Assembly (NCBI GenBank): GCA_030681895.1
Contig: JAUXRI010000057.1
Location: forward strand, 1 to 54,164
DNA from: Myxococcales bacterium
GTDB taxonomy: Bacteria; Myxococcota; Myxococcia; Myxococcales; Myxococcaceae
Direction of reading: 5' to 3'
DNA: 54,164 bases
Part shown: positions 1-7,645 of the stretch, piece after piece
Layout of the letters: every line of letters begins with the position of its first letter
How positions within the stretch are numbered: position 1 is the first letter of the stretch
Position numbers and translations under genes: made by a program
The notes under the pieces: generated by a model
What the model was told of the DNA's origin: nothing
The model's database searches: none
The model's input: the letters and a program-made list of their open reading frames with translations, nothing else

Positions 1-798
1 GGCAGCGCCCAGGCAGGAGGCTCGGCGGGCGGCGCGGTCGATCTCTGCTCCGACGACGCCAAGCTCGTCTACGTCGTCGACAGCAACGGCACCTTCTCGA
101 GCTTCAACCCCCGCCTCGCTGGCATGCCCGGCGCGTTCACCGACAAGGGCCGCCTGAACTGCCCTGCGAGCGGTGGCGCGCAGCCCTTCTCCATGGGCGT
201 CGATCGCGACGCGAAGGCCTGGGTCGTCTACGGCAACGGAGAGCTCTTCCGCGTCGACGTGAACACCCTCGCCTGCTCCCGCATCGCCGTGATGAGCCCG
301 AACAACGCGAAGGTGTACGGCATGGGCTTCGTCACCGACACCGCTGGCGGCACCACCGACACGCTCTACATCGCGGGCAACGCGGTCAGCTCGATGTTCA
401 CCAACAGCCAGTTCGGCACGCTGGCCACCACGTCACCGTTCAACGTGACGCTCCGCGCGCAGCTCACGGGCGCTCCAGAGCTCACCGGCACCGGAGACGC
501 GCATCTGTGGGCGTTCTTCCCGAACCTCTCGCCACCGCTCGTGAGCGAGCTGAACAAGCAGAACGGGATGACGCTCCGGAGCTTCCCGGCGCCGACGTTG
601 ATGGGCCAGCCAACCGCGTGGGCCTTCGCCTTCTGGGGCGGCGACTTCTGGATCTTCCTGCAGCGGCAGAACGAGGCCTCGACGACCGTCTATCGAATGA
701 ACGGAACGACCGGCGCGGTGACGACGCCGATTCCCAACAGCGGCCGACGGATCGTGGGCGCAGGCGTGTCGACCTGCGCGCCCATCATGATCGAGTGA
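1..798 (+). CDS. Secreted beta-propeller-like protein, 3' part only
   Basis: The frame is open from the first base of the window and stops with TGA at 796-798, so the N-terminus lies outside. The visible 265 residues are rich in short beta-strand-like blocks (for example LVYVVDSNG, AWVVYGNGELFRVD and DTLYIAGN) of the kind found in propeller or Kelch-like extracellular proteins. It has few charged clusters and a Gly/Ala/Ser-rich start that looks like a linker after a signal or lipoprotein region. No catalytic motif is visible. It ends 1 bp before the convergent metzincin-like gene. The function is unknown and the propeller assignment is an inference from pattern only. Confidence 0.75.
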   Translation, partial: GSAQAGGSAGGAVDLCSDDAKLVYVVDSNGTFSSFNPRLAGMPGAFTDKGRLNCPASGGAQPFSMGVDRDAKAWVVYGNGELFRVDVNTLACSRIAVMSPNNAKVYGMGFVTDTAGGTTDTLYIAGNAVSSMFTNSQFGTLATTSPFNVTLRAQLTGAPELTGTGDAHLWAFFPNLSPPLVSELNKQNGMTLRSFPAPTLMGQPTAWAFAFWGGDFWIFLQRQNEASTTVYRMNGTTGAVTTPIPNSGRRIVGAGVSTCAPIMIE

Positions 799-799
799 G

Positions 800-1435
800 T
801 CAGAGCGGCGTCAGCGACGGCTTGCCAGCGAGCGATTCGATCAGGTCACCCAGCGCATACGGCACCGAATGCGGTCGCCGCGCGGTTGCCTTGAAGTCGT
901 GCTCGAAGCCGAGCTTGTGCAACCACTCGTGGCCCAGGTGGCCCGCGATGTCGGTCTCGTCGAAGCCCGAATAGAACCGGCGGTTGGTGGTGACCGTGTC
1001 GCTCGACGGCGTGGTGTAGCCGACGACCCCGCGCTGGAACCACGAGAGCGACTTGAGCTCGACGTTGAGATCGACCTCTCCATCGGCGGCCGCCGTGAAG
1101 TTCTCCTTCGCGGCCCGGATGACGGCGTAGACCTCGGCCGGGGTCCGCGAGTCGCTGGCGAAGCCCGGCTTGCCCTGAAAGGTGTGACCCAGCACCGCGT
1201 CCTTGAACTCACGGCTGTTGAGCACCTGGGCCAGCTTCACCATGCCGCGATCGAGCTTCTGCTTCTCGAGCGCCGAGTAGCCGGTCGCCTTGCCAATCGA
1301 CACCCGCATCGGAGCCGCTGGATCGAAGGTGTCCGCTGGGGGCGGCGGCGGGGGCCTTGGCGTCGTCGACGACGGCTCAGCACGAGAGACAGACCGGCGG
1401 TGAAACAGGGACGAAACCCAGCTTCCGAGGCGCAT
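800..1435 (-). CDS. Small putative metzincin-type zinc metalloprotease
   Basis: A 211-aa protein whose C-terminal third carries HEWLHKLGFEHD at residues 169-180. This matches the metzincin zinc motif HExxHxxGxxHD, with three predicted zinc-binding histidines (169, 173, 179) and a catalytic Glu170. Residues 24-34 are a Ser/Thr/Pro linker with a run of prolines. No clear signal peptide is visible, although residues 1-12 are mildly hydrophobic. The protein is short for a metzincin and has no obvious propeptide cysteine switch. A conserved Met-turn methionine is not evident downstream (the tail has no Met after the motif), so activity is uncertain. The start is the first ATG and no strong ribosome binding site was seen. 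Confidence 0.75.
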   Translation of the reverse strand: MRLGSWVSSLFHRRSVSRAEPSSTTPRPPPPPPADTFDPAAPMRVSIGKATGYSALEKQKLDRGMVKLAQVLNSREFKDAVLGHTFQGKPGFASDSRTPAEVYAVIRAAKENFTAAADGEVDLNVELKSLSWFQRGVVGYTTPSSDTVTTNRRFYSGFDETDIAGHLGHEWLHKLGFEHDFKATARRPHSVPYALGDLIESLAGKPSLTPL

Positions 1436-1477
1436 GCAGAGTTCTCAGCGATGGGCCCAGCGCCGTTGCCAATCTCT

Positions 1478-1557
1478 CGAACGACAAGAACCCATCAGCT
1501 TGTCATGTTGACGGGGCGCGCCACGTCCGGTAGGTGCGCAACCGATTTTGTCGTTCG
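1478..1557. repeat. Inverted repeat around the tRNA promoter
   Basis: CGAACGACAA at 1478-1487 and its exact reverse complement TTGTCGTTCG at 1548-1557 form 10-bp arms separated by 60 bp. The right arm ends 5 bp before tRNA-His. It could be an operator pair or chance. Confidence 0.5.
1508..1536 (+). promoter_or_regulatory. Candidate promoter for the tRNA pair
   Basis: TTGACG at 1508-1513 is followed after exactly 17 bp by TAGGTG at 1531-1536, about 27 bp before tRNA-His. The -35 box is good and the -10 box is poor, so this is a spacing-based guess. The element sits inside a 10-bp inverted repeat (1478-1487 and 1548-1557). Confidence 0.35.
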
Positions 1558-1562
1558 TTTCT

Positions 1563-1636
1563 GGCGGTGGTAGCTCAACTGGTAGAGCACAGGACTGTGA
1601 CTCCTGGGGTTGCCGGTTCAAGCCCGGTCCATCGCC
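1563..1636 (+). tRNA. tRNA-His (anticodon GTG)
   Basis: A complete cloverleaf folds by eye. The 7-bp acceptor stem is 1564-1570 with 1629-1635, including one G-U pair. The extra G at position -1 (1563) pairs with C73 (1636), the hallmark of tRNA-His. The anticodon loop CTGTGAC gives anticodon GTG, and the T-loop is TTCAAGC. CCA is not encoded, since the bases after 1636 are CTCG. It lies 27 bp before tRNA-Arg and is probably cotranscribed with it. Confidence 0.95.
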
Positions 1637-1663
1637 CTCGTATCAACCTGAAGTCGACGACAA

Positions 1664-1737
1664 GCGCCTATAGCTCAGCTGGATAGAGCATCGGCCTTCG
1701 AAGCCGAGGGTCGGGGGTTCGAATCCCTCTGGGCGCA
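1664..1737 (+). tRNA. tRNA-Arg (anticodon TCG)
   Basis: A complete cloverleaf folds by eye: acceptor GCGCCTA (1664-1670) pairs with TGGGCGC (1730-1736), and the discriminator base is A1737. The anticodon stem TCGGC/GCCGA encloses the loop CTTCGAA, giving anticodon TCG, which reads CGA arginine codons. The T-loop is TTCGAAT. CCA is not encoded. The next gene begins at 1739, leaving one base between the mature 3' end and its putative start codon. Confidence 0.96.
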
Positions 1738-1738
1738 C

Positions 1739-3553
1739 TTGGCGAACCCCGAACTGGAGTGGCTCGAGAAGACGTATCGCCCGAATGAGCCCCAGCTCAC
1801 GGTTCGCGCCGTGCTGCTCGGCATGGTCATCGGCGCGGTGATGTGCCTGTCGAACCTGTACGTGGTGCTCAAGACGGGCTGGAGCATCGGCGTGACGGTC
1901 GTGGCCTGCATCATCGCGTGGGCGGCGGTGGGTGGCGTCAAGGCGATCGGGCTCACCAAGCGGCCGCTCGGCCAGCTCGAGAACAACGCGATGGGCGATG
2001 TCGCTTCGGCGGCTGGCTACATGACGGGCGGCGGCAACATGGCGGCGCTCCCAGCGCTGGTGATGCTGACCGGCGCCCGCCCCGACGCGTGGATTCTGAT
2101 TCTCTGGTTCGCCGGCATCGCGGCGCTCGGCGTGTTCGCGGCGATCCCCATCAAGCGCCAGCTCATCAACCAGGAGCAGCTCCCCTTCCCCACCGGCACC
2201 GCGACCGCCGAGACGATTCGTGCGCTCCACGCCAAAGACGAGGGCGGCGCGAAGCAGGCGCGTTGGCTCGGCATCGCTGGCGTGAGCGGCGCGATCATCG
2301 CGTGGTTCCGCGACGCCAACCTCTCGTGGATGCCGTTTCGTATTCCCAGCACCTTCAGCCTGCCGTTGACGCTCAAGGGCAAGCCATTGTCGGAGTGGAC
2401 GCTCGCGCTCGAAGGCAGCGCGCTGATGCTCGGCGCCGGCGCGTTGATGTCGTTCCGCACGGGCTGGTCGCTGCTGCTTGGCGCGCTTGTCACGTTCGGG
2501 GTGATCGCTCCGGCGATGTACGAGGCGGGCGTGATCACCGACGTCGGCTACAAGCCGATCGTCAGCTGGACGGTGTGGATGGGCGCCGCCGTGCTCGTCT
2601 CCTCGGGGCTGACCTCGTTCGCGTTCCAGTGGAAGAGCGTCGTGAAGAGCGTCACCGAGCTGGTGAAGCTCCTGCGCCCGAAGAAAGCCACCGACGCCGC
2701 CGATCCGCTCGCGGACATCGAGGCGCCTGCCTCGTGGTTTCCGATCGGGTTCCTGGTCTTCGGGCCGCCGGTCGTCTTCCTTGGCTGGTACGCCTTCGAC
2801 ATTCCGCTCTGGGCCGGCGCGATCGCGTTGCCGCTGTCGGTGTTGATGGGCGTCATCGCCGCGCGCGTCACCGGAGAGACCGACGTCACGCCGACCAAGG
2901 CGCTCGGCCCCGTCACCCAGCTGATCTTCGCGGTGCTCCTCCCGAAGGCGCTCGTGCCGAACATCATGAGCGCGAACATCACCGGCGGCGTGGGCCTGCA
3001 CGCGGCTGACCTGCTCACCGATCTCAAGAGCGGCTACCTGCTCGGCGCACGGCCGCGGCAACAGCTGATCGCCCAGCTCTTCGGCGTCGTCGCGGGATCA
3101 CTGGCGGTGGTGCCCGCCTTCATGATCCTGGTTCCGACGCCCGACGTGCTCGGCTCGAAGGAGTTCCCGGCGCCGGGCGCGCTCGTGTGGGCGAACGTGT
3201 CGAAGATGCTCGTCGCGGGCCTCGACGCGCTTCACCCCTCGGCGCGGTGGGCAGCGCTCATCGGGTTGATCGTGGGAACGACGCTCGCGATCCTCGAAGT
3301 GAAGGTGCCGAAGAAGGCCAAGGCATGGGTGCCATCTCCCTCGGGCCTCGGCATCGCGATGGTCATCCCCGCGTACAACTCGATCATGATGTTCATCGGG
3401 TCGGCCGTCGCCGAGTGGTACCGCCGCAAGAAGGGCGACAAGGAGTCCGCCGCGGTGACGGTGCCGGTGGCGTCGGGCTTCATCGCCGGCGAGTCGCTGC
3501 TGGGCATTCTGGTGAAGATGCTGGTCGCGTTCGGCGTGATGCCGAAGGGCTGA
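1739..3553 (+). CDS. OPT-family oligopeptide/metal-chelate transporter
   Basis: A 604-aa polytopic inner-membrane protein of the OPT family, which moves small peptides or metal-siderophore complexes with protons. Many hydrophobic segments are visible along the whole length, and the N-terminal block from residue 22 (LTVRAVLLGMVIGAVM) resembles the first OPT helix. The Asn-rich NIMSANITGG stretch near residue 407 is also typical of the family. The likely start is TTG at 1739, directly after tRNA-Arg. There is no spacer for a normal ribosome binding site, so the mRNA may be leaderless after tRNA 3' processing. Alternatives are GTG 1811 or ATG 1823, but these would cut into the conserved first helix. 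The substrate cannot be predicted. Confidence 0.88.
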   Translation: MANPELEWLEKTYRPNEPQLTVRAVLLGMVIGAVMCLSNLYVVLKTGWSIGVTVVACIIAWAAVGGVKAIGLTKRPLGQLENNAMGDVASAAGYMTGGGNMAALPALVMLTGARPDAWILILWFAGIAALGVFAAIPIKRQLINQEQLPFPTGTATAETIRALHAKDEGGAKQARWLGIAGVSGAIIAWFRDANLSWMPFRIPSTFSLPLTLKGKPLSEWTLALEGSALMLGAGALMSFRTGWSLLLGALVTFGVIAPAMYEAGVITDVGYKPIVSWTVWMGAAVLVSSGLTSFAFQWKSVVKSVTELVKLLRPKKATDAADPLADIEAPASWFPIGFLVFGPPVVFLGWYAFDIPLWAGAIALPLSVLMGVIAARVTGETDVTPTKALGPVTQLIFAVLLPKALVPNIMSANITGGVGLHAADLLTDLKSGYLLGARPRQQLIAQLFGVVAGSLAVVPAFMILVPTPDVLGSKEFPAPGALVWANVSKMLVAGLDALHPSARWAALIGLIVGTTLAILEVKVPKKAKAWVPSPSGLGIAMVIPAYNSIMMFIGSAVAEWYRRKKGDKESAAVTVPVASGFIAGESLLGILVKMLVAFGVMPKG

Positions 3554-3587
3554 AACCCGGTCGCGACTGCGTTAGACGCGCTCCTCG

Positions 3588-4865
3588 ATGAGTCACCGCG
3601 TCAGGCCGATCGATCGCCCCGTCACCTTCGAGCTCGACGGCGAGTCGATCACCGCGCAGGCCGAAGACACCGTCGCCGTCGCGTTCGTCGCTGCAGGCCG
3701 AACGACGCTCGCGCGCTCGATCAAGTACCACCGGCCACGCGGTCCGTTCTGCTTCTCGGGCGGCTGCTCGCAGTGCCTCGTGCGCATCGACGGCGCGCCG
3801 AACCAGTACGCCTGCCAGACCGAGGTGAAGCCGGGCATGCGCGTGGAGCGCCAGAACGCGTTCCCAGACGCGAGCGTCGACGTGCTCCAGGCGACCGACT
3901 TCGTGTTCGCGAAGTGGTTCAACCATCACGAGTTCATGGCCGGCGTGCCGCTCGTCGAGAAGGTGATGCTGCAGGTCGCGCGAAAGCTCTCGGGCCTGGG
4001 CGTGTTGCCAGAGAAGGCTGCCCCGCCTCGAGCGCCACCGGTCGTCGAGACGGTTCCCGTGGCCATCGTCGGTGGCGGCGCAGCGGGACTGAGCGCGGCA
4101 CGGCGACTGGCCGAACGTGGCGTCGGGTTCTCCCTTTTCGAGCGGGAGCGCGCGTGCGGCGGGCGGTTGCTCATCGGCAGTGAGGAAGGTGCTCCAGCGA
4201 TCGTCGTTCCTCCCGGGCCGTCGATTCGCGCTGGCGCGACGGTGGTCGGCGTCTTCGCAGACGATGGAAAGCCGTTTCTCGTCGCGCTCCAGAACGAGCG
4301 GATGCACTTCGTGTTCTACGAGCGCCTGCTGCTCACCAACGGTGGCCAGCCCACCCTGCTGACGTTCCCGAACAACGATCTGCCCGGCATCTTCGCGGGC
4401 CGCGCGGTGAGCCGGATGATCCGCCAGCACGGCGTCGTTCCCGGCGAGCGCATCGCGGTCGTGGGTGATGCCGATGAAGCCCGGAGCCTCGCCAAACTGA
4501 TCGTCGCCAATGGCTCGAAGGCCGTCGCCGTTGGCGGAGTCCCCGAGCGCGCGCATGGACTCCGCTCCGTGACGGCGATCACGGTGGCGCTCGGAGGATC
4601 GACCGAGAAGCACGAGTGTGACGCGGTCGCGGTCTGCACGCCGCTCAGCCCCGCGTTCGAGCTCGCGCGCGCCGCTGGTGCACGGGTGGGCTGGGACGCG
4701 CGCAGCCGCCTCTTCACGGTCGAGGCCGACGCCGCCGGGAAGGCCGCAACGAACGTCTGGGTCGCCGGCGAGCTGCGAGGCCCGATGAGCGCCGCGGCCG
4801 CCACTGAGCAGGGGCTCGTCGCCGCCGAGTCGATCGTCGCGGCCGTCAGAGGAGCCACGCCATGA
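3588..4865 (+). CDS. Fused [2Fe-2S] ferredoxin and FAD/NAD oxidoreductase, HcnA-HcnB/sarcosine-oxidase-alpha-like
   Basis: A 425-aa protein. Residues 1-100 form a Fer2-type domain with the cluster ligands Cys55, Cys60, Cys63 and Cys76 (C-x4-C-x2-C-x12-C). After a linker, residues 157-420 form a pyridine-nucleotide-disulphide-oxidoreductase fold with the dinucleotide motif GGGAAG at 162-167 and a second IAVVGD motif in the middle. This equals HcnA plus the flavin part of HcnB, or the N-terminal part of heterotetrameric sarcosine oxidase alpha. It overlaps the next gene by ATGA (4862-4865), so the two proteins are probably translated together as a membrane or cytosolic amine/amino-acid-oxidising complex. 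The substrate is unknown: glycine, sarcosine, opines and proline are family possibilities. Confidence 0.85.
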   Translation: MSHRVRPIDRPVTFELDGESITAQAEDTVAVAFVAAGRTTLARSIKYHRPRGPFCFSGGCSQCLVRIDGAPNQYACQTEVKPGMRVERQNAFPDASVDVLQATDFVFAKWFNHHEFMAGVPLVEKVMLQVARKLSGLGVLPEKAAPPRAPPVVETVPVAIVGGGAAGLSAARRLAERGVGFSLFERERACGGRLLIGSEEGAPAIVVPPGPSIRAGATVVGVFADDGKPFLVALQNERMHFVFYERLLLTNGGQPTLLTFPNNDLPGIFAGRAVSRMIRQHGVVPGERIAVVGDADEARSLAKLIVANGSKAVAVGGVPERAHGLRSVTAITVALGGSTEKHECDAVAVCTPLSPAFELARAAGARVGWDARSRLFTVEADAAGKAATNVWVAGELRGPMSAAAATEQGLVAAESIVAAVRGATP

Positions 4866-6355
4866 GCAAAGCGCTCCTCTGTCCCTGCGAAGACGTGACA
4901 GCCTCTGAGGTCGAGCACGCGATCGAGAAGGGCTACTGCGACATCGAGTCGGTGAAGCGCTTCACGGGTTTCGGCACCGGCATGTGCCAGGGCAAGCAGT
5001 GCCTCACGGCCGTCGCGCGCTTCCTCGAGGACACGACGAAGCCGAAGCCGACCGCGGCGCAGTTGATGCCGTTCACGCCGCGGCCTCCCCTCTTCCCGAC
5101 CGAGCTCTCCCAATGGGCCGCGGCGTCGTTCGACCCGATGGTGGCGCCGGCTGGCGGCGTGCCTCAGTCACTCGGCCTGACCGAGAACGCGCTCAAACCA
5201 GAAGGTCCGGTGCCGGCGAAGGCGAAGATCGTCATCATCGGTGGCGGCATCATGGGCCTCGCGCTGGCGTGGAACCTCGCCGAGCGCGGAGAGACCGACA
5301 TCGTCGTGCTCGAGCGCGGCTATCTGCTCGCGGGCGCCTCGGGCCGAAACGGTGGCGGCGTGCGCATGCAGTGGGGCACCCCGACGCTCATCGAGCTCGC
5401 CCGTCGCTCCATCGACCTGATGGACCGGTTTGCCCGCGATCTCGGCATCAACGTCTGGTTCCGTCGCGGCGGGTACCTGTTCCTCGCGAAGTCGGACGAG
5501 GTGGTCGCGAAGATCGAGCGCTCGGCGAAGCTGCACAACAAGTACGGCGTGCCGACCCAGATCCTCACCGCAGACGGAGCACGGGACATCGTGCCGCACC
5601 TGACGATGACCGGCGTGAAGGCTGCCGCCTGGAATCCACGTGACGCCGTCATCTTCCCGTGGCCGTTCCTCTGGGGCTACGCGCACGCCGCGCAGAAGAA
5701 GGGCGTGAAGGTCGAGACGTTCACGAAGGTGACCGGCTTCGAGCAGAGCGACGGGCGGCTGAAGAAGGTCATCACCGATCGCGGCGACATCGCGTGCGAG
5801 ACGGTGGTGCTGGCCGCCGGCGCCTGGAGCCCACAGGTCGCTTCACTTGCGGGCATCGATCTGCCGAACGAGCCGCATCGTCATGAGATCTGCTCCACCG
5901 AGCCGCTCAAGCCGTTCCTCGGCCCGCTCGTCTCGGTGCTCGACTCAGGGCTCTACTTCTCGCAGTCGATGCGCGGAGAGATCGTCGGCGGCATGGGCGA
6001 TCCACGCGAGCCCGCGGGCATGAACCTGGGCTCGACGCAGCGGTTCCTCACCCGCTACTCGCAGGCGCTGACGGAGCAGCTGCCCCAGCTCGGCCGCGTG
6101 AAGGTCCTCCGCCAGTGGTCGGGACCGTACGACGTCACGCCCGACAACTCGCCGATCCTGGGCCGGACCCCGGGCTTGCCGAACCTGCTCCACCTCAGCG
6201 GCTTCGTCGGGCATGGCTTCATGATGGCGCCGGCCGTGGCGGAACGAATGGCGGCGTGGATGGCGACGGGCGAGTCGGACGAACTGTTCGAGCGCTTCAC
6301 GCTGGGCCGCTTCGCCGAGGGCCGGATGGAGCGCGAAGACATGATCATCGGCTGA
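4862..6355 (+). CDS. Fused BFD-type [2Fe-2S] domain and DAO-family FAD oxidase, HcnC/SoxB-like
   Basis: A 497-aa protein. Residues 1-55 hold the BFD-like cluster motif with Cys7, Cys9, Cys42 and Cys47 (C-x-C and C-x4-C). After a Pro-rich linker, the FAD motif IGGGIMGL begins near residue 126, and the rest matches DAO-family amine oxidases such as sarcosine oxidase beta, HcnC and opine oxidase OoxB. The C-terminal stretch with GHGFM and SGPYDVTPD is typical of that family. BFD domains usually sit at the end of the HcnB/OoxA/SoxA partner; here the domain is at the front of the DAO subunit. The gene overlaps the upstream partner by 4 bp and is followed 19 bp later by the DUF4253-like gene. Confidence 0.88.
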   Translation: MSKALLCPCEDVTASEVEHAIEKGYCDIESVKRFTGFGTGMCQGKQCLTAVARFLEDTTKPKPTAAQLMPFTPRPPLFPTELSQWAAASFDPMVAPAGGVPQSLGLTENALKPEGPVPAKAKIVIIGGGIMGLALAWNLAERGETDIVVLERGYLLAGASGRNGGGVRMQWGTPTLIELARRSIDLMDRFARDLGINVWFRRGGYLFLAKSDEVVAKIERSAKLHNKYGVPTQILTADGARDIVPHLTMTGVKAAAWNPRDAVIFPWPFLWGYAHAAQKKGVKVETFTKVTGFEQSDGRLKKVITDRGDIACETVVLAAGAWSPQVASLAGIDLPNEPHRHEICSTEPLKPFLGPLVSVLDSGLYFSQSMRGEIVGGMGDPREPAGMNLGSTQRFLTRYSQALTEQLPQLGRVKVLRQWSGPYDVTPDNSPILGRTPGLPNLLHLSGFVGHGFMMAPAVAERMAAWMATGESDELFERFTLGRFAEGRMEREDMIIG

Positions 6356-6374
6356 GCCTTGCGAGGAGACGACC

Positions 6375-6941
6375 ATGACGTGGCGCACCGACGCAGAGAA
6401 GCTGCTCTCGAAGTACGGCACGCCCCGCGCGTACTCGACCCGCGACTTCGGGCGCGAGCAACACCCCTCGTGCGTATCGGTCGTCATCGACGGTGGCGGC
6501 CCGATGGTGGAAGACAGCGCAATCGCGAAGCTGAAGCAGGTCCGCGCGGCGCTTCCGGCCGGGACTGTGGCCTGGCTTGGTACGGCCCGCTGGCTCGGCG
6601 CGGAGAAGAACCCGGGGCTCGTCGAGTTGGCCATCGGCGAAGGGAGCTCCCAGCTCGATGCGGTGAGGCACGCCGCGTCCGACGCCGTCAACTACGACCT
6701 GGACACGGAAGACCTGGTGAAGCGGCTGGCCCGGTACCACGAGCGCTACCGCATCGATCTGCTGCACGCAGAGACCGACACCATCGAGTTCGACGTGTGC
6801 GGCAAGGTCGACGACTGGGCCAGGTTTGCGGCCGATCTCTATGAGTTCTGCCCTGACATCGTCGACCAGGGCGTCGGCTCGGTCGAGGAGCTTCGCGAAG
6901 CGCTCATCGACACCGGGCGCGTCTACCTGTGGTGGGATTGA
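6375..6941 (+). CDS. DUF4253-like protein
   Basis: A 188-aa soluble protein. The C-terminal stretch, with YEFCPDIVDQG followed about 12 residues later by a terminal VYLWWD, resembles the end of DUF4253 proteins as I remember them (a CPDI-x-QG motif and a terminal WWD). The N-terminal half is unlike anything I recognise. The start ATG has GAGGAGA about 8 bp upstream. It lies 19 bp after the DAO gene in the same direction, so it may belong to the operon. No role is established and there is no signal peptide or membrane segment. Confidence 0.7.
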   Translation: MTWRTDAEKLLSKYGTPRAYSTRDFGREQHPSCVSVVIDGGGPMVEDSAIAKLKQVRAALPAGTVAWLGTARWLGAEKNPGLVELAIGEGSSQLDAVRHAASDAVNYDLDTEDLVKRLARYHERYRIDLLHAETDTIEFDVCGKVDDWARFAADLYEFCPDIVDQGVGSVEELREALIDTGRVYLWWD

Positions 6942-6964
6942 GGGGTCGACGAGCAGTGCTCGGC

Positions 6965-7031
6965 GCGTCAGACGACGGTGACAGGCTGACAGACCTCGGG
7001 CTCTTCAGCTCAACGCGCGGCGAAGCCGATC
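6965..7031 (-). pseudogene. Relic of the 3' end of a paralogue of the 7646-9736 gene
   Basis: About 67 bp aligns with 7643-7711 at roughly 80 percent identity. Read on the minus strand it gives ELKSP, then a one-base frameshift, then QPVTVV and a TGA stop. The intact gene ends ELKKPEVGQPVTVV with TGA. The relic follows the DUF6624 gene, so a second copy of the larger gene probably once stood here. Weaker similarity may continue towards 7080. Confidence 0.65.
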
Positions 7032-7122
7032 TGCTGTGTCCACTCACGTGCGAGCAGCGCGCATGATCGGGGCGATCATCGAGCAAATTCGGGAACGTCT
7101 CCGCGGCAATCGAGAAGCGACT

Positions 7123-7644
7123 TCATGGTGGCGCCTTTCGCGTCGGGAGCGGCGGGAGCCCGAGCGCCTTCCGGTTCGCGTTCACGCGCGACACGTCACC
7201 TGCCCCGCCGTTCCCCTGCGTGCCGTACCGCTGAGGCTTGCCCTCGTTCACCAGCACGCGATCGGTGAGGTACGCGAGGCTCTCGGCGTCGGCGTCTCCA
7301 GCGGCAACCGCGCGCTCGAGCAGCCCGAGGCACTGACGCTGGAGCGCGGGCTCTTCGTCGAGGTGTTGCGCGAGCACCCACGCGGCCATGGCGCCGTCAG
7401 GCCCGACGAGCGACCGCCCAGGCCAGCCGTGTTCGGCCACGACCTTGCGCATCAGCTCGACGCTGCGCCGGCTCGAGGCTCGGAACCGGGCGCGCACGGC
7501 CTCGGAGTCGGTGCGTTTCGATTCGTCTCGGACCGCCTGATCCTCAGCCTTCGCCTCGAGGAGCGCGGCACGCAGGGCCGGCAACCGCACTCCGCTCGGG
7601 TGCGGCTCGGCCTGAACCAGCACGGCGATCGCCAGCGCGAGCAC
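7123..7644 (-). CDS. DUF6624-like secreted protein
   Basis: A 173-aa protein starting at GTG 7644, one base after the stop of the upstream 696-aa gene, so the two are almost certainly one operon. Residues 1-12 (MLALAIAVLVQA) are a short signal-like hydrophobic segment. The middle carries the block HGWPG...SLVGPDGAMAAWVLAQH and then AYLTDRVLVNEGKPQRYGTQ, which I recognise as the pattern of DUF6624 proteins. No catalytic activity is known for that family. The gene converges with the DUF4253-like gene, with the duplication relic between them. Confidence 0.75.
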   Translation of the reverse strand: MLALAIAVLVQAEPHPSGVRLPALRAALLEAKAEDQAVRDESKRTDSEAVRARFRASSRRSVELMRKVVAEHGWPGRSLVGPDGAMAAWVLAQHLDEEPALQRQCLGLLERAVAAGDADAESLAYLTDRVLVNEGKPQRYGTQGNGGAGDVSRVNANRKALGLPPLPTRKAPP

Positions 7645-7645
7645 G

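Noticed and set aside
1643..3061. A long minus-strand frame opposite the OPT gene
   Set aside because: It is His/Arg/Asp-rich, runs through the tRNA and has no family pattern; the plus strand encodes a clear OPT transporter.
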